Source: Mycobacterium colombiense (GTDB lineage Bacteria > Actinomycetota > Actinomycetes > Mycobacteriales > Mycobacteriaceae). From it: DNA of 64,000 nt. A model generated the notes under the pieces. The model was given only the letters and a program-made list of their open reading frames with translations, was not told the DNA's origin and searched no databases. How positions within the stretch are numbered: the first letter of the stretch is position 1; every line of letters begins with the position of its first letter. Location: assembly GCF_003284935.1 (NCBI RefSeq), contig NZ_QMEV01000009.1, positions 1-64,000 of the forward strand. The letters run 5' to 3'. The position numbers and the translations under genes were made by a program. Of the stretch, positions 52,487 through 60,724 are shown piece after piece.

Positions 52487-54328
52487 ATGCAGCTGAAGCA
52501 TCTGTCCATCGGGGAGCTGATCGCGGGGGCCGGTGGCGACCCGTGGGCGATCAACCGAACCCTGCAGGCCGGTAGCCCCGCCCAGATCGCGCGTCTGGCG
52601 GAGGCCTTCCATGGGGCGGGCCGCCACACGGCCGAGGCCGACCACGCATTCGCGCAGGCGCAGCAACGCTTCAACGCCGCGTGGAATCACCAGGGCGGCG
52701 GCAGCCCGATCAACGACTCCGCTGAGGTGCAGCGCACCGTCAAATCGCTTGGCGCGCAGTCTGAACAGCTGCCCAAGATCGGCGCCGACCTGGAAAATAT
52801 CGCCGCCTCGTTGGCCGACGCGCAACAGGCCGGAGCCCACGAAATCGCCCAATTGGAAAGCCAATTGGAACAGCTCGACCACCTGATCGATCTGGCGGAG
52901 CAGGATCTGCGAGACTACCCCGACGCGCAGAGCCAGCGAGAACTCCATGCGCTCATCGATGCCATCAAGACGGGCGCGGTCAACGACACCAAAGAGGCGC
53001 TCAACCAGCTGACCGCGATACGCAACGGCTATTCGGCCACGCTGCAGAACTCGCTGGGAAATCTGCGCGCCGACGGATATGACCCCAAGCCTCTCGAGCC
53101 GGTGGACGCGCAGGACAAACCCGAACAGATTCAGATCCCGCCGCCGAACACCAAACCCGAAGACGTCAAGCGGTGGTGGGATTCCCTCAGCCAGCAACAG
53201 CGTGATCAATTGCTCGCGCAGCACCCGCCAGAGTTGGGAAACCTCAACGGCATTGAGACCGAAAACCGCGACACGGTCAACCGGGCGGTCATGAACGACG
53301 ACATCGCGCGCGTGCAAAACGCCGCTGACCGCGCCCACGTCGGCGTCGACCAGGTGACCCAACACCCGGAGTTGTACGGCCTGACGCCGTCTGCCATTAC
53401 CCGCTACAACAACGCACTCAAGACACAGGACGGCCTCAACACGAACGGTACGAACCCCGATGGCAGCAAGAACCCGGTGTTCCTGCAGACCTACGATCCC
53501 GAGGCGTTCGACGGTCGCGGCAGGGAAGCCATCGCCATCGGCAACCCCGACAAGGCCGACAACACCACCGTGCTCGTACCGGGCACGGGCAGCAGCGTGC
53601 GTGACGGCTATCTGAGTCACACGGATGGACGAAACATCTACAACGAGGCTCAACGAGCCGATCCCAACAAATCGAATTCGGTTCTGGTGTGGATGGGTTA
53701 TCACGCCCCCGACAGCGCGCTCGACCCCCAGATCGGGCAGACGACCCTCGCCAGAAACGGGGGCGGCCTGCTGGCGGGGGACGTCAATGCGCTCGGCGTC
53801 ACGCACCAACCGGGAAACTCACATGTCACCGTCGTGGGTCATTCCTATGGCTCCACGACGGTGGCCGACGCCGCGGCGGGATCCGGGATGCACGCCAATG
53901 ACATTGTCCTCGTGGGCTGTCCGGGAACGGACCTGGCCCGCAACGCCGGTTTCTTCCACCTCCCCGAAGGCGGACACGTCTATGTGGGCGCCGCGTCCAC
54001 GGACCCGATCACCCACTTCGGCGGCATCCAGGGGCACCTGCCCGGAACCGGAGTCACCGTGGGCCTCGGTAGCGACCCGGCCGTCGAAGGCTGGGGTTCG
54101 ACGCGGTTCAAGGCCGAGGCACCGGGACTGACCTTCCCGCTGAAGGATCACAGCTCCTACTTCACCCCCGGCAACGAATCGTTGTTCAGCATCGCCGACA
54201 TCGCCTCCGGTCACGGTGACGCACTCGAACACGACAACATGACCGCACAGCACCGCGGCAGCTACTGGCTCCCCGATGAATTCGACCCGGAGGCGCTTCG
54301 ACGCCCGACAGGAGGCCACTACCATTGA
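52487..54328 (+). CDS. ESX-type protein with DUF1023 alpha/beta hydrolase domain
   Basis: Protein of 613 aa. Residues 1-165 are the same helical module as in the gene at 48166 (LKHLSIGELIAGAGGDPWAI, GAGRHTAEADHAFAQAQQRF). Residues ~300-560 are a DUF1023 hydrolase: VLVPGTGSSVRDGYLS, then VLVWMGYHAPDSALDP and the nucleophile elbow VTVVGHSYGSTTVADAAA, with VGAASTDPITHFGG and a C-terminal DHSSYF supplying His. This domain is frequent in actinobacterial secreted lipases/esterases. The overlapping downstream lipoprotein suggests a functional pair. Possible roles are an exported lipase or a toxin. Confidence 0.85.
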   Translation: MQLKHLSIGELIAGAGGDPWAINRTLQAGSPAQIARLAEAFHGAGRHTAEADHAFAQAQQRFNAAWNHQGGGSPINDSAEVQRTVKSLGAQSEQLPKIGADLENIAASLADAQQAGAHEIAQLESQLEQLDHLIDLAEQDLRDYPDAQSQRELHALIDAIKTGAVNDTKEALNQLTAIRNGYSATLQNSLGNLRADGYDPKPLEPVDAQDKPEQIQIPPPNTKPEDVKRWWDSLSQQQRDQLLAQHPPELGNLNGIETENRDTVNRAVMNDDIARVQNAADRAHVGVDQVTQHPELYGLTPSAITRYNNALKTQDGLNTNGTNPDGSKNPVFLQTYDPEAFDGRGREAIAIGNPDKADNTTVLVPGTGSSVRDGYLSHTDGRNIYNEAQRADPNKSNSVLVWMGYHAPDSALDPQIGQTTLARNGGGLLAGDVNALGVTHQPGNSHVTVVGHSYGSTTVADAAAGSGMHANDIVLVGCPGTDLARNAGFFHLPEGGHVYVGAASTDPITHFGGIQGHLPGTGVTVGLGSDPAVEGWGSTRFKAEAPGLTFPLKDHSSYFTPGNESLFSIADIASGHGDALEHDNMTAQHRGSYWLPDEFDPEALRRPTGGHYH

Positions 54329-54882
54329 GAACAGCCATGAACACCTCAAGGGGAATCAGCAGCGCCACCTGGCGGTCCCTGCTTGCCCTCGTCGCAGCGG
54401 GGATGCTTACCCTCGCGCTTCAATCCTGCAGCAGCGTAAGGAATCTGAGTGAAGGAGTGCCCAACCCGATGACTCCTGAACAATCCAGGGCCCAGGTGGT
54501 CAGTGCGGCACGCGAGATCGCCACCACGCTGGGACTCAAAGGCGTCTCGGCACATTTCAGCCGCGACTCCTGTAATGACCAGGCCGTCGCGCCGTTCCGG
54601 GGAGTCGTCGGCATCGCCTACGACCACGCGCCGACCCTGGAAGCGTCCCGAGCCGAGATCCAGCAGATGATCGCTACTTTGAAACAACACGGCTGGGGCG
54701 GGCCGGGAGACTTCCGCACGCATGCCTCCGCGGTGAGCAAGCAGGGCGTCACGGCGGTATTCGATCCTTACTCGCCGGTCCAGAACTCGGGGGGATCGAT
54801 CACCATCTACGGCGAATGCCGGGACATGACCACGAAGGCGAACACGCTGCCCGAACCGGTACCACAGGATCAGTTGGCGTAA
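54325..54882 (+). CDS. Lipoprotein partner of the DUF1023 hydrolase
   Basis: Protein of 185 aa; TTG 54325 overlaps the hydrolase stop, and ATG 54337 is an alternative start. The signal peptide SLLALVAAGMLTLALQSC ends in the lipobox cysteine. The mature domain has two further cysteines (RDSCNDQAVAPFRG, GECRDMTT). The pair hydrolase plus lipoprotein mirrors the island pair at 48166/50505, although the lipoproteins themselves differ. An immunity role is inferred. Confidence 0.78.
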   Translation: MRTAMNTSRGISSATWRSLLALVAAGMLTLALQSCSSVRNLSEGVPNPMTPEQSRAQVVSAAREIATTLGLKGVSAHFSRDSCNDQAVAPFRGVVGIAYDHAPTLEASRAEIQQMIATLKQHGWGGPGDFRTHASAVSKQGVTAVFDPYSPVQNSGGSITIYGECRDMTTKANTLPEPVPQDQLA

Positions 54883-55835
54883 CGCCCACCCCGCGGGCCG
54901 GCCCCGACCGCCACCAGGCCGGCCTCGTCGCGCTCCGGCGGTGCGGCGGGTTCCTCGCCCGCGGCGTCGCCGTTTTCGACCGCCTGGCTGCGGCCCAGCG
55001 CGACGGTGGCCGCCGCCATCGCCACCACCGCGAGGACGAGGACGAGCGACGTCGCGCCGCCCACCGCCAGGTGCTCGCCGAGCACCACCACCCCGAGCAC
55101 GACGGCGACCACCGGTTCACCGACCAACATGATCGGCACCGACGCCTGCAGTGCGCCGGCATGAAACGCGGAGTTCTGCACCACCGTCACCGTCACCGCG
55201 AGCCCGACCAGCACATACGGGGCCGGGACGGTCAACAGCGCATGCCAACCGCCCATCGCGAACCGGTGGGTGCATACCTTGGTCACCACGGCGATCATGC
55301 CGAGCAGGATCGCCACGGCGACCCCCAGCAGCGACGCTCGCACCCGGCCCGCGGCGCGGTGCGCCGCGACGACGCAGGCGATCACCGCGGGGACCGTGAC
55401 CGCCAGGGCCAGCGTCCACGCCGGTATCGGGGGACGGCTGTGCCCCTCTCGGGGCTCGCCCACCAGCAGAAAAACGGCCAGTGCCGCCGTCAGCAGCATC
55501 GCCCAGCCCCACTGCACGCCGCTGATGCGCTGGTGGCACAGGGCCGCGCTCAGCGGCAGTGCGAACAGCAGCGACGACACCAGGAGCGGCTGGACCAACA
55601 GCAGCGATCCGTGCGCCAGCGCCACGGCCTGGAACACGTAACCGGCCACCGCGGCAAAGGTCCCCGCCCACCACAGCGGCTGGCGGGCCAGCGTGGTCGC
55701 CATCGCCGCGGACATCGCCTCATCACCCGGAACGCGCTGGGTCGCGCGCTGCCGCACCACGATTCCCACCGCAGCCCAGAACGCCGAAAGCAAAGCCGAG
55801 AAGATCGCGACCGCGTGCCCGGTTACCCACCCCAT
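54870..55835 (-). CDS. DMT-superfamily membrane transporter (EamA-like)
   Basis: Protein of 321 aa from ATG 55835; the frame upstream belongs to the divergent gene region. Nine to ten hydrophobic helices are visible in two repeats, beginning AVAIFSALLSAFWAAVGIVV and with the second repeat from VPAVIACVVAAHR. A late helix carries VGEPVVAVVLGVVVLGEHLA, which is a typical EamA segment. The last 35 residues are hydrophilic. The substrate is unknown. Its end overlaps the convergent lipoprotein gene by 13 bp. Confidence 0.86.
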   Translation of the reverse strand: MGWVTGHAVAIFSALLSAFWAAVGIVVRQRATQRVPGDEAMSAAMATTLARQPLWWAGTFAAVAGYVFQAVALAHGSLLLVQPLLVSSLLFALPLSAALCHQRISGVQWGWAMLLTAALAVFLLVGEPREGHSRPPIPAWTLALAVTVPAVIACVVAAHRAAGRVRASLLGVAVAILLGMIAVVTKVCTHRFAMGGWHALLTVPAPYVLVGLAVTVTVVQNSAFHAGALQASVPIMLVGEPVVAVVLGVVVLGEHLAVGGATSLVLVLAVVAMAAATVALGRSQAVENGDAAGEEPAAPPERDEAGLVAVGAGPRGGRYAN

Positions 55836-55953
55836 GCCCCGTGGGATACCCCTGACCTCCGCGCAGTTAACTCGCCCTTTCCGTGTCGAGGCAGAGCGCC
55901 TACCCTGAGTGGCCGGCGCGAACTTCGTCCCGCCCGGCCGATCGAAAGGAAAC

Positions 55954-56454
55954 ATGCTGCGTACCAAGGTGATCACCGCGGTGGCCGTCGCGGCGGCCAT
56001 CGCGTCAGCCGCATTGACACTGCTGCCCTGGGTCGACGTCAGCCGGCTGGGATTACCCATTCGGTGGAATGGGCTGGGCATCTACATCGGCGAGGACCGC
56101 GAAACGTATGGCCACCTGCTCGCCGGCATGGTGAACAGCGTGCCGGGATGGATCGTGTTGATCGCCTCGTTAGCGGCCGCCGTTGCGGTCATCGCGTCGG
56201 CGCGAGTGCGGGTGCTCGGGTTCGTCGGGTGCGGATGCGCGGTCGTCGCGTTCGTCACCGCCGCCGTGTGTCTGGTGTATCCGGCGGTATTGGGCGGCGA
56301 CGCCAAGAACGAGATGGGCATTTCACTGGTGCCGGACCGCCAGGTGCTGAACTCCGGCGCGCTGATTGCCGAGGCCGCGGCCACCGCCGTGCTGGTGGCT
56401 TGCACCGCGCTCGCCGCCTTCAGGACGAAAAGCGTTGTCGGCGAAGATGGTTGA
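55954..56454 (+). CDS. Four-helix membrane protein
   Basis: Protein of 166 aa with a good GAAAGGAA ribosome site before ATG 55954. There are four hydrophobic helices: VITAVAVAAAIASAALTLLP, then SVPGWIVLIASLAAAVAVIA, VLGFVGCGCAVVAFVTAAVC and a last one near the end. The spacing resembles the Trp-rich membrane proteins of mycobacteria (PWVDVS after the first helix). Function unknown. Its end overlaps the next gene. Confidence 0.78.
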   Translation: MLRTKVITAVAVAAAIASAALTLLPWVDVSRLGLPIRWNGLGIYIGEDRETYGHLLAGMVNSVPGWIVLIASLAAAVAVIASARVRVLGFVGCGCAVVAFVTAAVCLVYPAVLGGDAKNEMGISLVPDRQVLNSGALIAEAAATAVLVACTALAAFRTKSVVGEDG

Positions 56455-57016
56455 AGCCGTCACGTGTGGGGCGGCGGCAATGAACGCCGCGATGTCCGCA
56501 GGGATTTTCCTGGCGGCCGCGACGGCACTCGCCCCGGCGGCGACAGCAGATCCTCAGCAATTCCCGGATTTGAGTGGCTATCACGCCGTCAACGCCGAGG
56601 ACTACGAAACGTACGCAACCTACGGGATCGACGGCGTGCAATTCGCCGCCCCTGGCGGCTACCGGTGCCGGATGGACACCAATTTCAAGGCGTCGAGGCA
56701 GACGATGAACTGCTGGGGCGCGCTACCCGGCACCGCGCACAATCACGTCGGGTTGATCACCCAGTCGAAGCAGACGACCGCGGCGACGTTCTCCGACGTG
56801 GATCTGTCTCACATGGAGCAATACGATTTCGGCCCCGCCGGGGGGCCATCAGGGGTAATCGACCCGAAGAAGTACACGCCGTTAGCGCCCCAGAACAAGG
56901 TGAGCTATGCCGGATTCACTTGCGGCGTGGATCCTTCCACGACGGCCTGCGAAGCCGACGATCCCCCCAGCCGACACGGATTCGTCCTGTCTCCGCAAGG
57001 CAGCTGGACTTTCTAA
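56447..57016 (+). CDS. Secreted protein of unknown function
   Basis: Protein of 189 aa from ATG 56447, overlapping the upstream stop by 8 bp; ATG 56480 gives a cleaner signal peptide. The signal core is SAGIFLAAATALAPAATAD. The mature domain has four cysteines (GGYRCRMDTNF, TMNCWGALPG, GFTCGVDP, TACEADDP) and ends HGFVLSPQGSWTF, a pattern seen in several mycobacterial secreted proteins. Its end faces the Lrp regulator gene. Confidence 0.75.
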   Translation: MVEAVTCGAAAMNAAMSAGIFLAAATALAPAATADPQQFPDLSGYHAVNAEDYETYATYGIDGVQFAAPGGYRCRMDTNFKASRQTMNCWGALPGTAHNHVGLITQSKQTTAATFSDVDLSHMEQYDFGPAGGPSGVIDPKKYTPLAPQNKVSYAGFTCGVDPSTTACEADDPPSRHGFVLSPQGSWTF

Positions 57017-57040
57017 GCAGGCCCTCGCCGCACCCGCGCC

Positions 57041-58063
57041 TTAGCGCGCGGGGCCTGAGGGGCGCGGATTGATCAGCCTTCCTTGGGCCACAAGCGACCC
57101 GTGTTGCTTGAGGCGCTGAGTGCGGATGCTGACCTCGTAGCTCAGAATTTCCTCGATCTGTCCGAGTTGCTCACTGAGGTACCGGTATAGATCCTCGATG
57201 TCTCGGCAGATGGCAATTGCCACAAGGTTTTTGGTGCCACTGATGGCGCCGGCGAAGGCGATGTGGTGATGCGCCGCGATGCGCTCGCCGACGCGTTGGA
57301 TGTCGCGGGGCGCCAACGTCAGCCACAGCATCGCGCTGAGCTGGTGGCCGAGTCGTTCCGGCAACACGTCGACGTCGTAGAGCAGGGCGCCGCTGGCTTC
57401 CAGTCCCGCGATTCGGCGCCCCACGCGGGCCACTGACCAGCCGGCGCGTGCGGCAAGTTTCGGTTGTGACGTCCGGCCGTCCTCGGCCAGCGCCTCGAAG
57501 ATCGGACGGTCCTCGGCGCTGGGCAGGCACGGTTGAGCCCGGGACACCGGGCCGGTCCGCTCGGCCAGGATCTCCGCAGCTTGCCGGTCGCTGAGCGGGT
57601 GGCCGTAGCCGGTCCACGGCGCACTTGCAGGCTGCCCGAAGGAGTGCAGCAGGAGGTCGATGGTGATGTCGGTGACCGAGGTTGTTCGCGGTAGTAGCTT
57701 CAGCAGATCCGCACGGGCGTCACCCAGCGGCGCGCGGATGACGCAGACGAGATCCGTCCATCCCGCCAGCACGTTGGCATGCGACACGTCCGGCCGGCGC
57801 ACCAGCGCGTCGGCCAGCGTCTGGATGCGCTCGGGCGCGGCGCGCATGCGGCACACCCAACTCCCTTCGCCATCGATCCATCGGTTCTCCAGCCCGACAA
57901 CACGCAGCACGCCTTCGCGGCGCAGCCGGTGGTAGCGTCGCGCGACCGTTTGCTCGGTGGCCCCGAGGACGGTGGCGATCCGGCGAAACGACACCCGCGG
58001 GGCCAGCTGCAGGGCATGCAGAATCTGTGCGTCTAGATCGTCGAGCACGAAGAAAGTATGCAT
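57041..58063 (-). CDS. Lrp/AsnC-family regulator with two tandem modules
   Basis: Protein of 340 aa from ATG 58063. It contains two Lrp units. Unit 1 has the HTH LDDLDAQILHALQLAPRVSF and FRRIATVLGATEQTVARRYH with a following effector domain. Unit 2 has EDRPIFEALAEDGRTSQPKL with ARAGWSVARVGRRIAGLEAS and a second effector domain ending in LGQIEEILSYEVSIRTQRLK. Such double Lrp proteins are common in actinobacteria. It is divergent from the luciferase-like oxidoreductase, its probable target. Confidence 0.88.
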   Translation of the reverse strand: MHTFFVLDDLDAQILHALQLAPRVSFRRIATVLGATEQTVARRYHRLRREGVLRVVGLENRWIDGEGSWVCRMRAAPERIQTLADALVRRPDVSHANVLAGWTDLVCVIRAPLGDARADLLKLLPRTTSVTDITIDLLLHSFGQPASAPWTGYGHPLSDRQAAEILAERTGPVSRAQPCLPSAEDRPIFEALAEDGRTSQPKLAARAGWSVARVGRRIAGLEASGALLYDVDVLPERLGHQLSAMLWLTLAPRDIQRVGERIAAHHHIAFAGAISGTKNLVAIAICRDIEDLYRYLSEQLGQIEEILSYEVSIRTQRLKQHGSLVAQGRLINPRPSGPAR

Positions 58064-58146
58064 CGACCGCGGTCCGGGTGAGGCTTTCACGCCAATCTTG
58101 CGGCAACGATCGCAAGTTTGGAGGCGTCGCTGCGAGCCTGGGGTTC

Positions 58147-59016
58147 ATGAGGCTGACCATGCGCATCGGAATCGGACTGCCCGGCCACATCGCCCACGCG
58201 CCTGGGCCGTTGACCGTCGATTGGGCGCGCCGAGCCGAGCAGCGGGGTTTCGCAGAACTGGCCGCGATAGACCGGCTGGTCTACGAAAGCCTCGACTCGG
58301 TCGTCGCTATGTCTGTGGCCGCGGGCGCGACCACCGACATCGGCTTGACGACCAACGTGCTGCTGGCTCCGCTACACCCCGCGACGCTGTTGGCCAAGCA
58401 AGTCACCACCCTGTCCGCCGCATCCGGTGGGCGGCTCACCCTCGGCCTCGGCATCGGCAGCCGACCCGACGACTACATCGCCGTCGGCGTCGACTATCGG
58501 CGGCGCGGGCGCATCCTCGACGAGAGCGTGGCCGTGCTGCGCGAGACGTGTGACGCCCAAATCGTCACGGGCGACAGGCCTTTGACGCCCGCGCCGGTGC
58601 GGATTCCGATCCTGTTCGGCGGACGAGCGGACGCGACAATCCGCCGCGCGGCCGCAATCGGTGACGGCTGGAGCGCCGGAGCGTTGCGTGATTACTCCAA
58701 CCAGTCCGCGCTCGCCGACCGGATGCGCATGGCATGGGCAGAGGCTGGTCGCGTGGGGCGTCCCCGGCTTCGGGCCAGTGTCAACTTCACATTCGGTGAT
58801 GCCGATACCATCGCTGCGGGTCGTGCCCACCTGCAGCGCTACTACGGTTTCAAGCCTGATTACGCCGCCCTCAACGTCGCCGACATGCTCAGCTCGCCCG
58901 ACGAGGCGGCCGAGACCGTGCGCGCCTACCGCGACCTGGGTTTCAACGAACTCATCTTCCACCCCTGTGTCGCCGAGCTCGACCAGATCGACCGCCTGGC
59001 CGACGCGGTTCTCTGA
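58147..59016 (+). CDS. Luciferase-like (LLM class) flavin/F420-dependent oxidoreductase
   Basis: Protein of 289 aa. The bacterial-luciferase barrel is visible: MRIGIGLPGHIAHAPGP, then FAELAAIDRLVYES, TTNVLLAPLHPATLLAKQVT, LGLGIGSRPDDYIAVGVDY, and PIPILFGGRADATIRRAAAI. In mycobacteria most relatives use F420 as cofactor. ATG 58147 is preferred; the extension upstream lies in the promoter region shared with the Lrp gene. The substrate is unknown. Confidence 0.88.
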   Translation: MRLTMRIGIGLPGHIAHAPGPLTVDWARRAEQRGFAELAAIDRLVYESLDSVVAMSVAAGATTDIGLTTNVLLAPLHPATLLAKQVTTLSAASGGRLTLGLGIGSRPDDYIAVGVDYRRRGRILDESVAVLRETCDAQIVTGDRPLTPAPVRIPILFGGRADATIRRAAAIGDGWSAGALRDYSNQSALADRMRMAWAEAGRVGRPRLRASVNFTFGDADTIAAGRAHLQRYYGFKPDYAALNVADMLSSPDEAAETVRAYRDLGFNELIFHPCVAELDQIDRLADAVL

Positions 59017-59096
59017 GGAAGTTCCATGGGACAAAGCGCATTTCGTGGCGAGCATCGTCGAACGATCAAGTCCGCCGGCGTCGGCCCTGAACTCCA

Positions 59097-60476
59097 TCAA
59101 CAATGCCGCGGAGCACTATTTGACCGGGTCCACAACATTTGATTGCCGTTGCAGTTCGGGTGTTTTCGCAATCTTTGGCGTATGCCCCGGCTTCGGCGCC
59201 GCGCTAGTGGCTGAGGTTTCCCCAGGTAAAAGCCTTGGCCGTATTCGATGCCGAGGCGAATCAGCGTCTGGAGCTGGCCGGGTGTCTCCACGGCTTCGGC
59301 CACCAATTTCGCATGCAGCTCGGATGCCAGCGAGTTCAGTGCAGTTGCCAACGCGCGTTTGGCCGGATCGCCGTCGATGCCGGCGACCAGCTCCCCGTCG
59401 ATCTTGATGATGTCTGGATGTATCCGCAGCAGTTGAGTGAAGCTGGCATATCCGGCGCCCGCATCGTCGATTGCCACCCGTATGCCGCTGTCACGCAGAC
59501 GTCTCAGACCCGGGCCGAGGTCATCGGGAAACGGTTCGTGCTCGGTGATTTCCACCGCCAACTCCCGGTCCTGGGCTGCCAGCACGTCTTGTATCTCCGG
59601 CTCCAGCGCTGCGCTCGGGCTCAGGTTGGCGGTGACTGGATACTCATCGGGGATGCGGCGCGCAGCATTCAGGACGGTGCACAACGCGGCATGTTCTAAG
59701 TCCAGACCTCGTCCCATACGCCGGGCGGCGCTGAACCATTGCGTGGGGGTCAACCCCGATGATGCGGGAAAGCGTGTCAACCCTTCGTAGGCACACGTCA
59801 TGCCGCTTGCCAGGTGGACGATGGGTTGAAAGGTCGCGCTCAGAGCGTCCGGTTGCGTGAGAAGTGCGTCCAATCGATGCTGCAGCCCCTCGGTCTCCAC
59901 TACGTCGGGCAACATGACCGACGCGATGAATCGCTCCGTCAGAGCGCGCTGACCCCGGTCGTCGCTGTCGGTCATCACATGGCTTAGCAGCGTTTTGAGT
60001 TGTGACTCGGTGAAGATCAACGCGGAGATAAATTTACTGATGGCGAGCATCGCGTCGACATCTGCGTCAGTGAACGCACCGGGGGCGGTCGCAGCCAGCA
60101 GCAATGAACCGATGGCGTCGCCGTTGTACATCAGGGGAATCGCCGCCCACGACCGAGTGCCCCACTGCTTGTTCATCGCACGAACGCGTGGCGACAGTCG
60201 TCGGTCTGTACGGGCATCGTGTATCAGTTTCGGGCGTTTCTCCCGCGCCGCGAGCCCCTGAAAACTGCTCTGGTTGGGCACCACGAAACCCTCTGCAGTC
60301 GCGAGCACGCCGTGCCCAGAAATGGTCACGTATGCGTTATCGGAGGCGCGAAGCAGCGTGACGGCCGCCCCATTGGCCTTCGGCATAAACACGCAGGCCT
60401 GCTCGGCAACGCGCGCGATCAAAGCCGCCGGATCCATCGACGCCGCCAGTGCCCGAACCAGGTTCTCCACATCCAC
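59097..60476 (-). CDS. GAF-EAL domain protein (c-di-GMP phosphodiesterase-like)
   Basis: Protein of 459 aa. Residues ~10-160 form a GAF sensor domain (NGAAVTLLRASDNAYVTISG and WAAIPLMYNGDAIGSLLLAA). Residues ~205-435 form an EAL domain: TFQPIVHLASGMTCAYEGLT with EGL in place of EAL, then NLSPSAALEPEI, VEITEHEPF, IAIDDAGAGYASF-like RVAIDDAGAGYASFTQL, IIKIDGELV, and LVAEAVETPGQLQTLIRLGI. The main metal and catalytic residues (E of EGL, N, E, DD, K, E) appear present. There is no GGDEF domain. It may hydrolyse c-di-GMP or sense it; the signal for the GAF is unknown. Confidence 0.85.
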   Translation of the reverse strand: MDVENLVRALAASMDPAALIARVAEQACVFMPKANGAAVTLLRASDNAYVTISGHGVLATAEGFVVPNQSSFQGLAAREKRPKLIHDARTDRRLSPRVRAMNKQWGTRSWAAIPLMYNGDAIGSLLLAATAPGAFTDADVDAMLAISKFISALIFTESQLKTLLSHVMTDSDDRGQRALTERFIASVMLPDVVETEGLQHRLDALLTQPDALSATFQPIVHLASGMTCAYEGLTRFPASSGLTPTQWFSAARRMGRGLDLEHAALCTVLNAARRIPDEYPVTANLSPSAALEPEIQDVLAAQDRELAVEITEHEPFPDDLGPGLRRLRDSGIRVAIDDAGAGYASFTQLLRIHPDIIKIDGELVAGIDGDPAKRALATALNSLASELHAKLVAEAVETPGQLQTLIRLGIEYGQGFYLGKPQPLARRRSRGIRQRLRKHPNCNGNQMLWTRSNSAPRHC

Positions 60477-60562
60477 CCCGTTCCCAGCGACGTGAGAGAG
60501 TTGCGGGGCTTAGGATACCGATCCTGCACCCCCATAGGGGCGAAATTCCCACGTCGGACCAG

Positions 60563-60724
60563 ATGCGTGAAAAGTGGCAGCGCCGCGCCCGTTTCATCGG
60601 GATGCCGACCGTGCGGAGCGTAATGACGGTCCCGGTACGACTCGCCGCCAAAGCATGGGGCCTGGCGATACCCGATTCCCCACCGAACGGCAAGCGCGGG
60701 TTGGCAATCGATCTGACGCTCTAG
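60563..60724 (+). CDS. Possible small protein
   Basis: An open frame of 53 codons from ATG 60563 reads MREKWQRRARFIGMPTVRSV at the start and contains VPVRLAAKAWGLAIPDSPPN. It has coding-like composition but no clear ribosome site. Its end overlaps the convergent oxidoreductase stop. Weak call. Confidence 0.25.
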   Translation: MREKWQRRARFIGMPTVRSVMTVPVRLAAKAWGLAIPDSPPNGKRGLAIDLTL

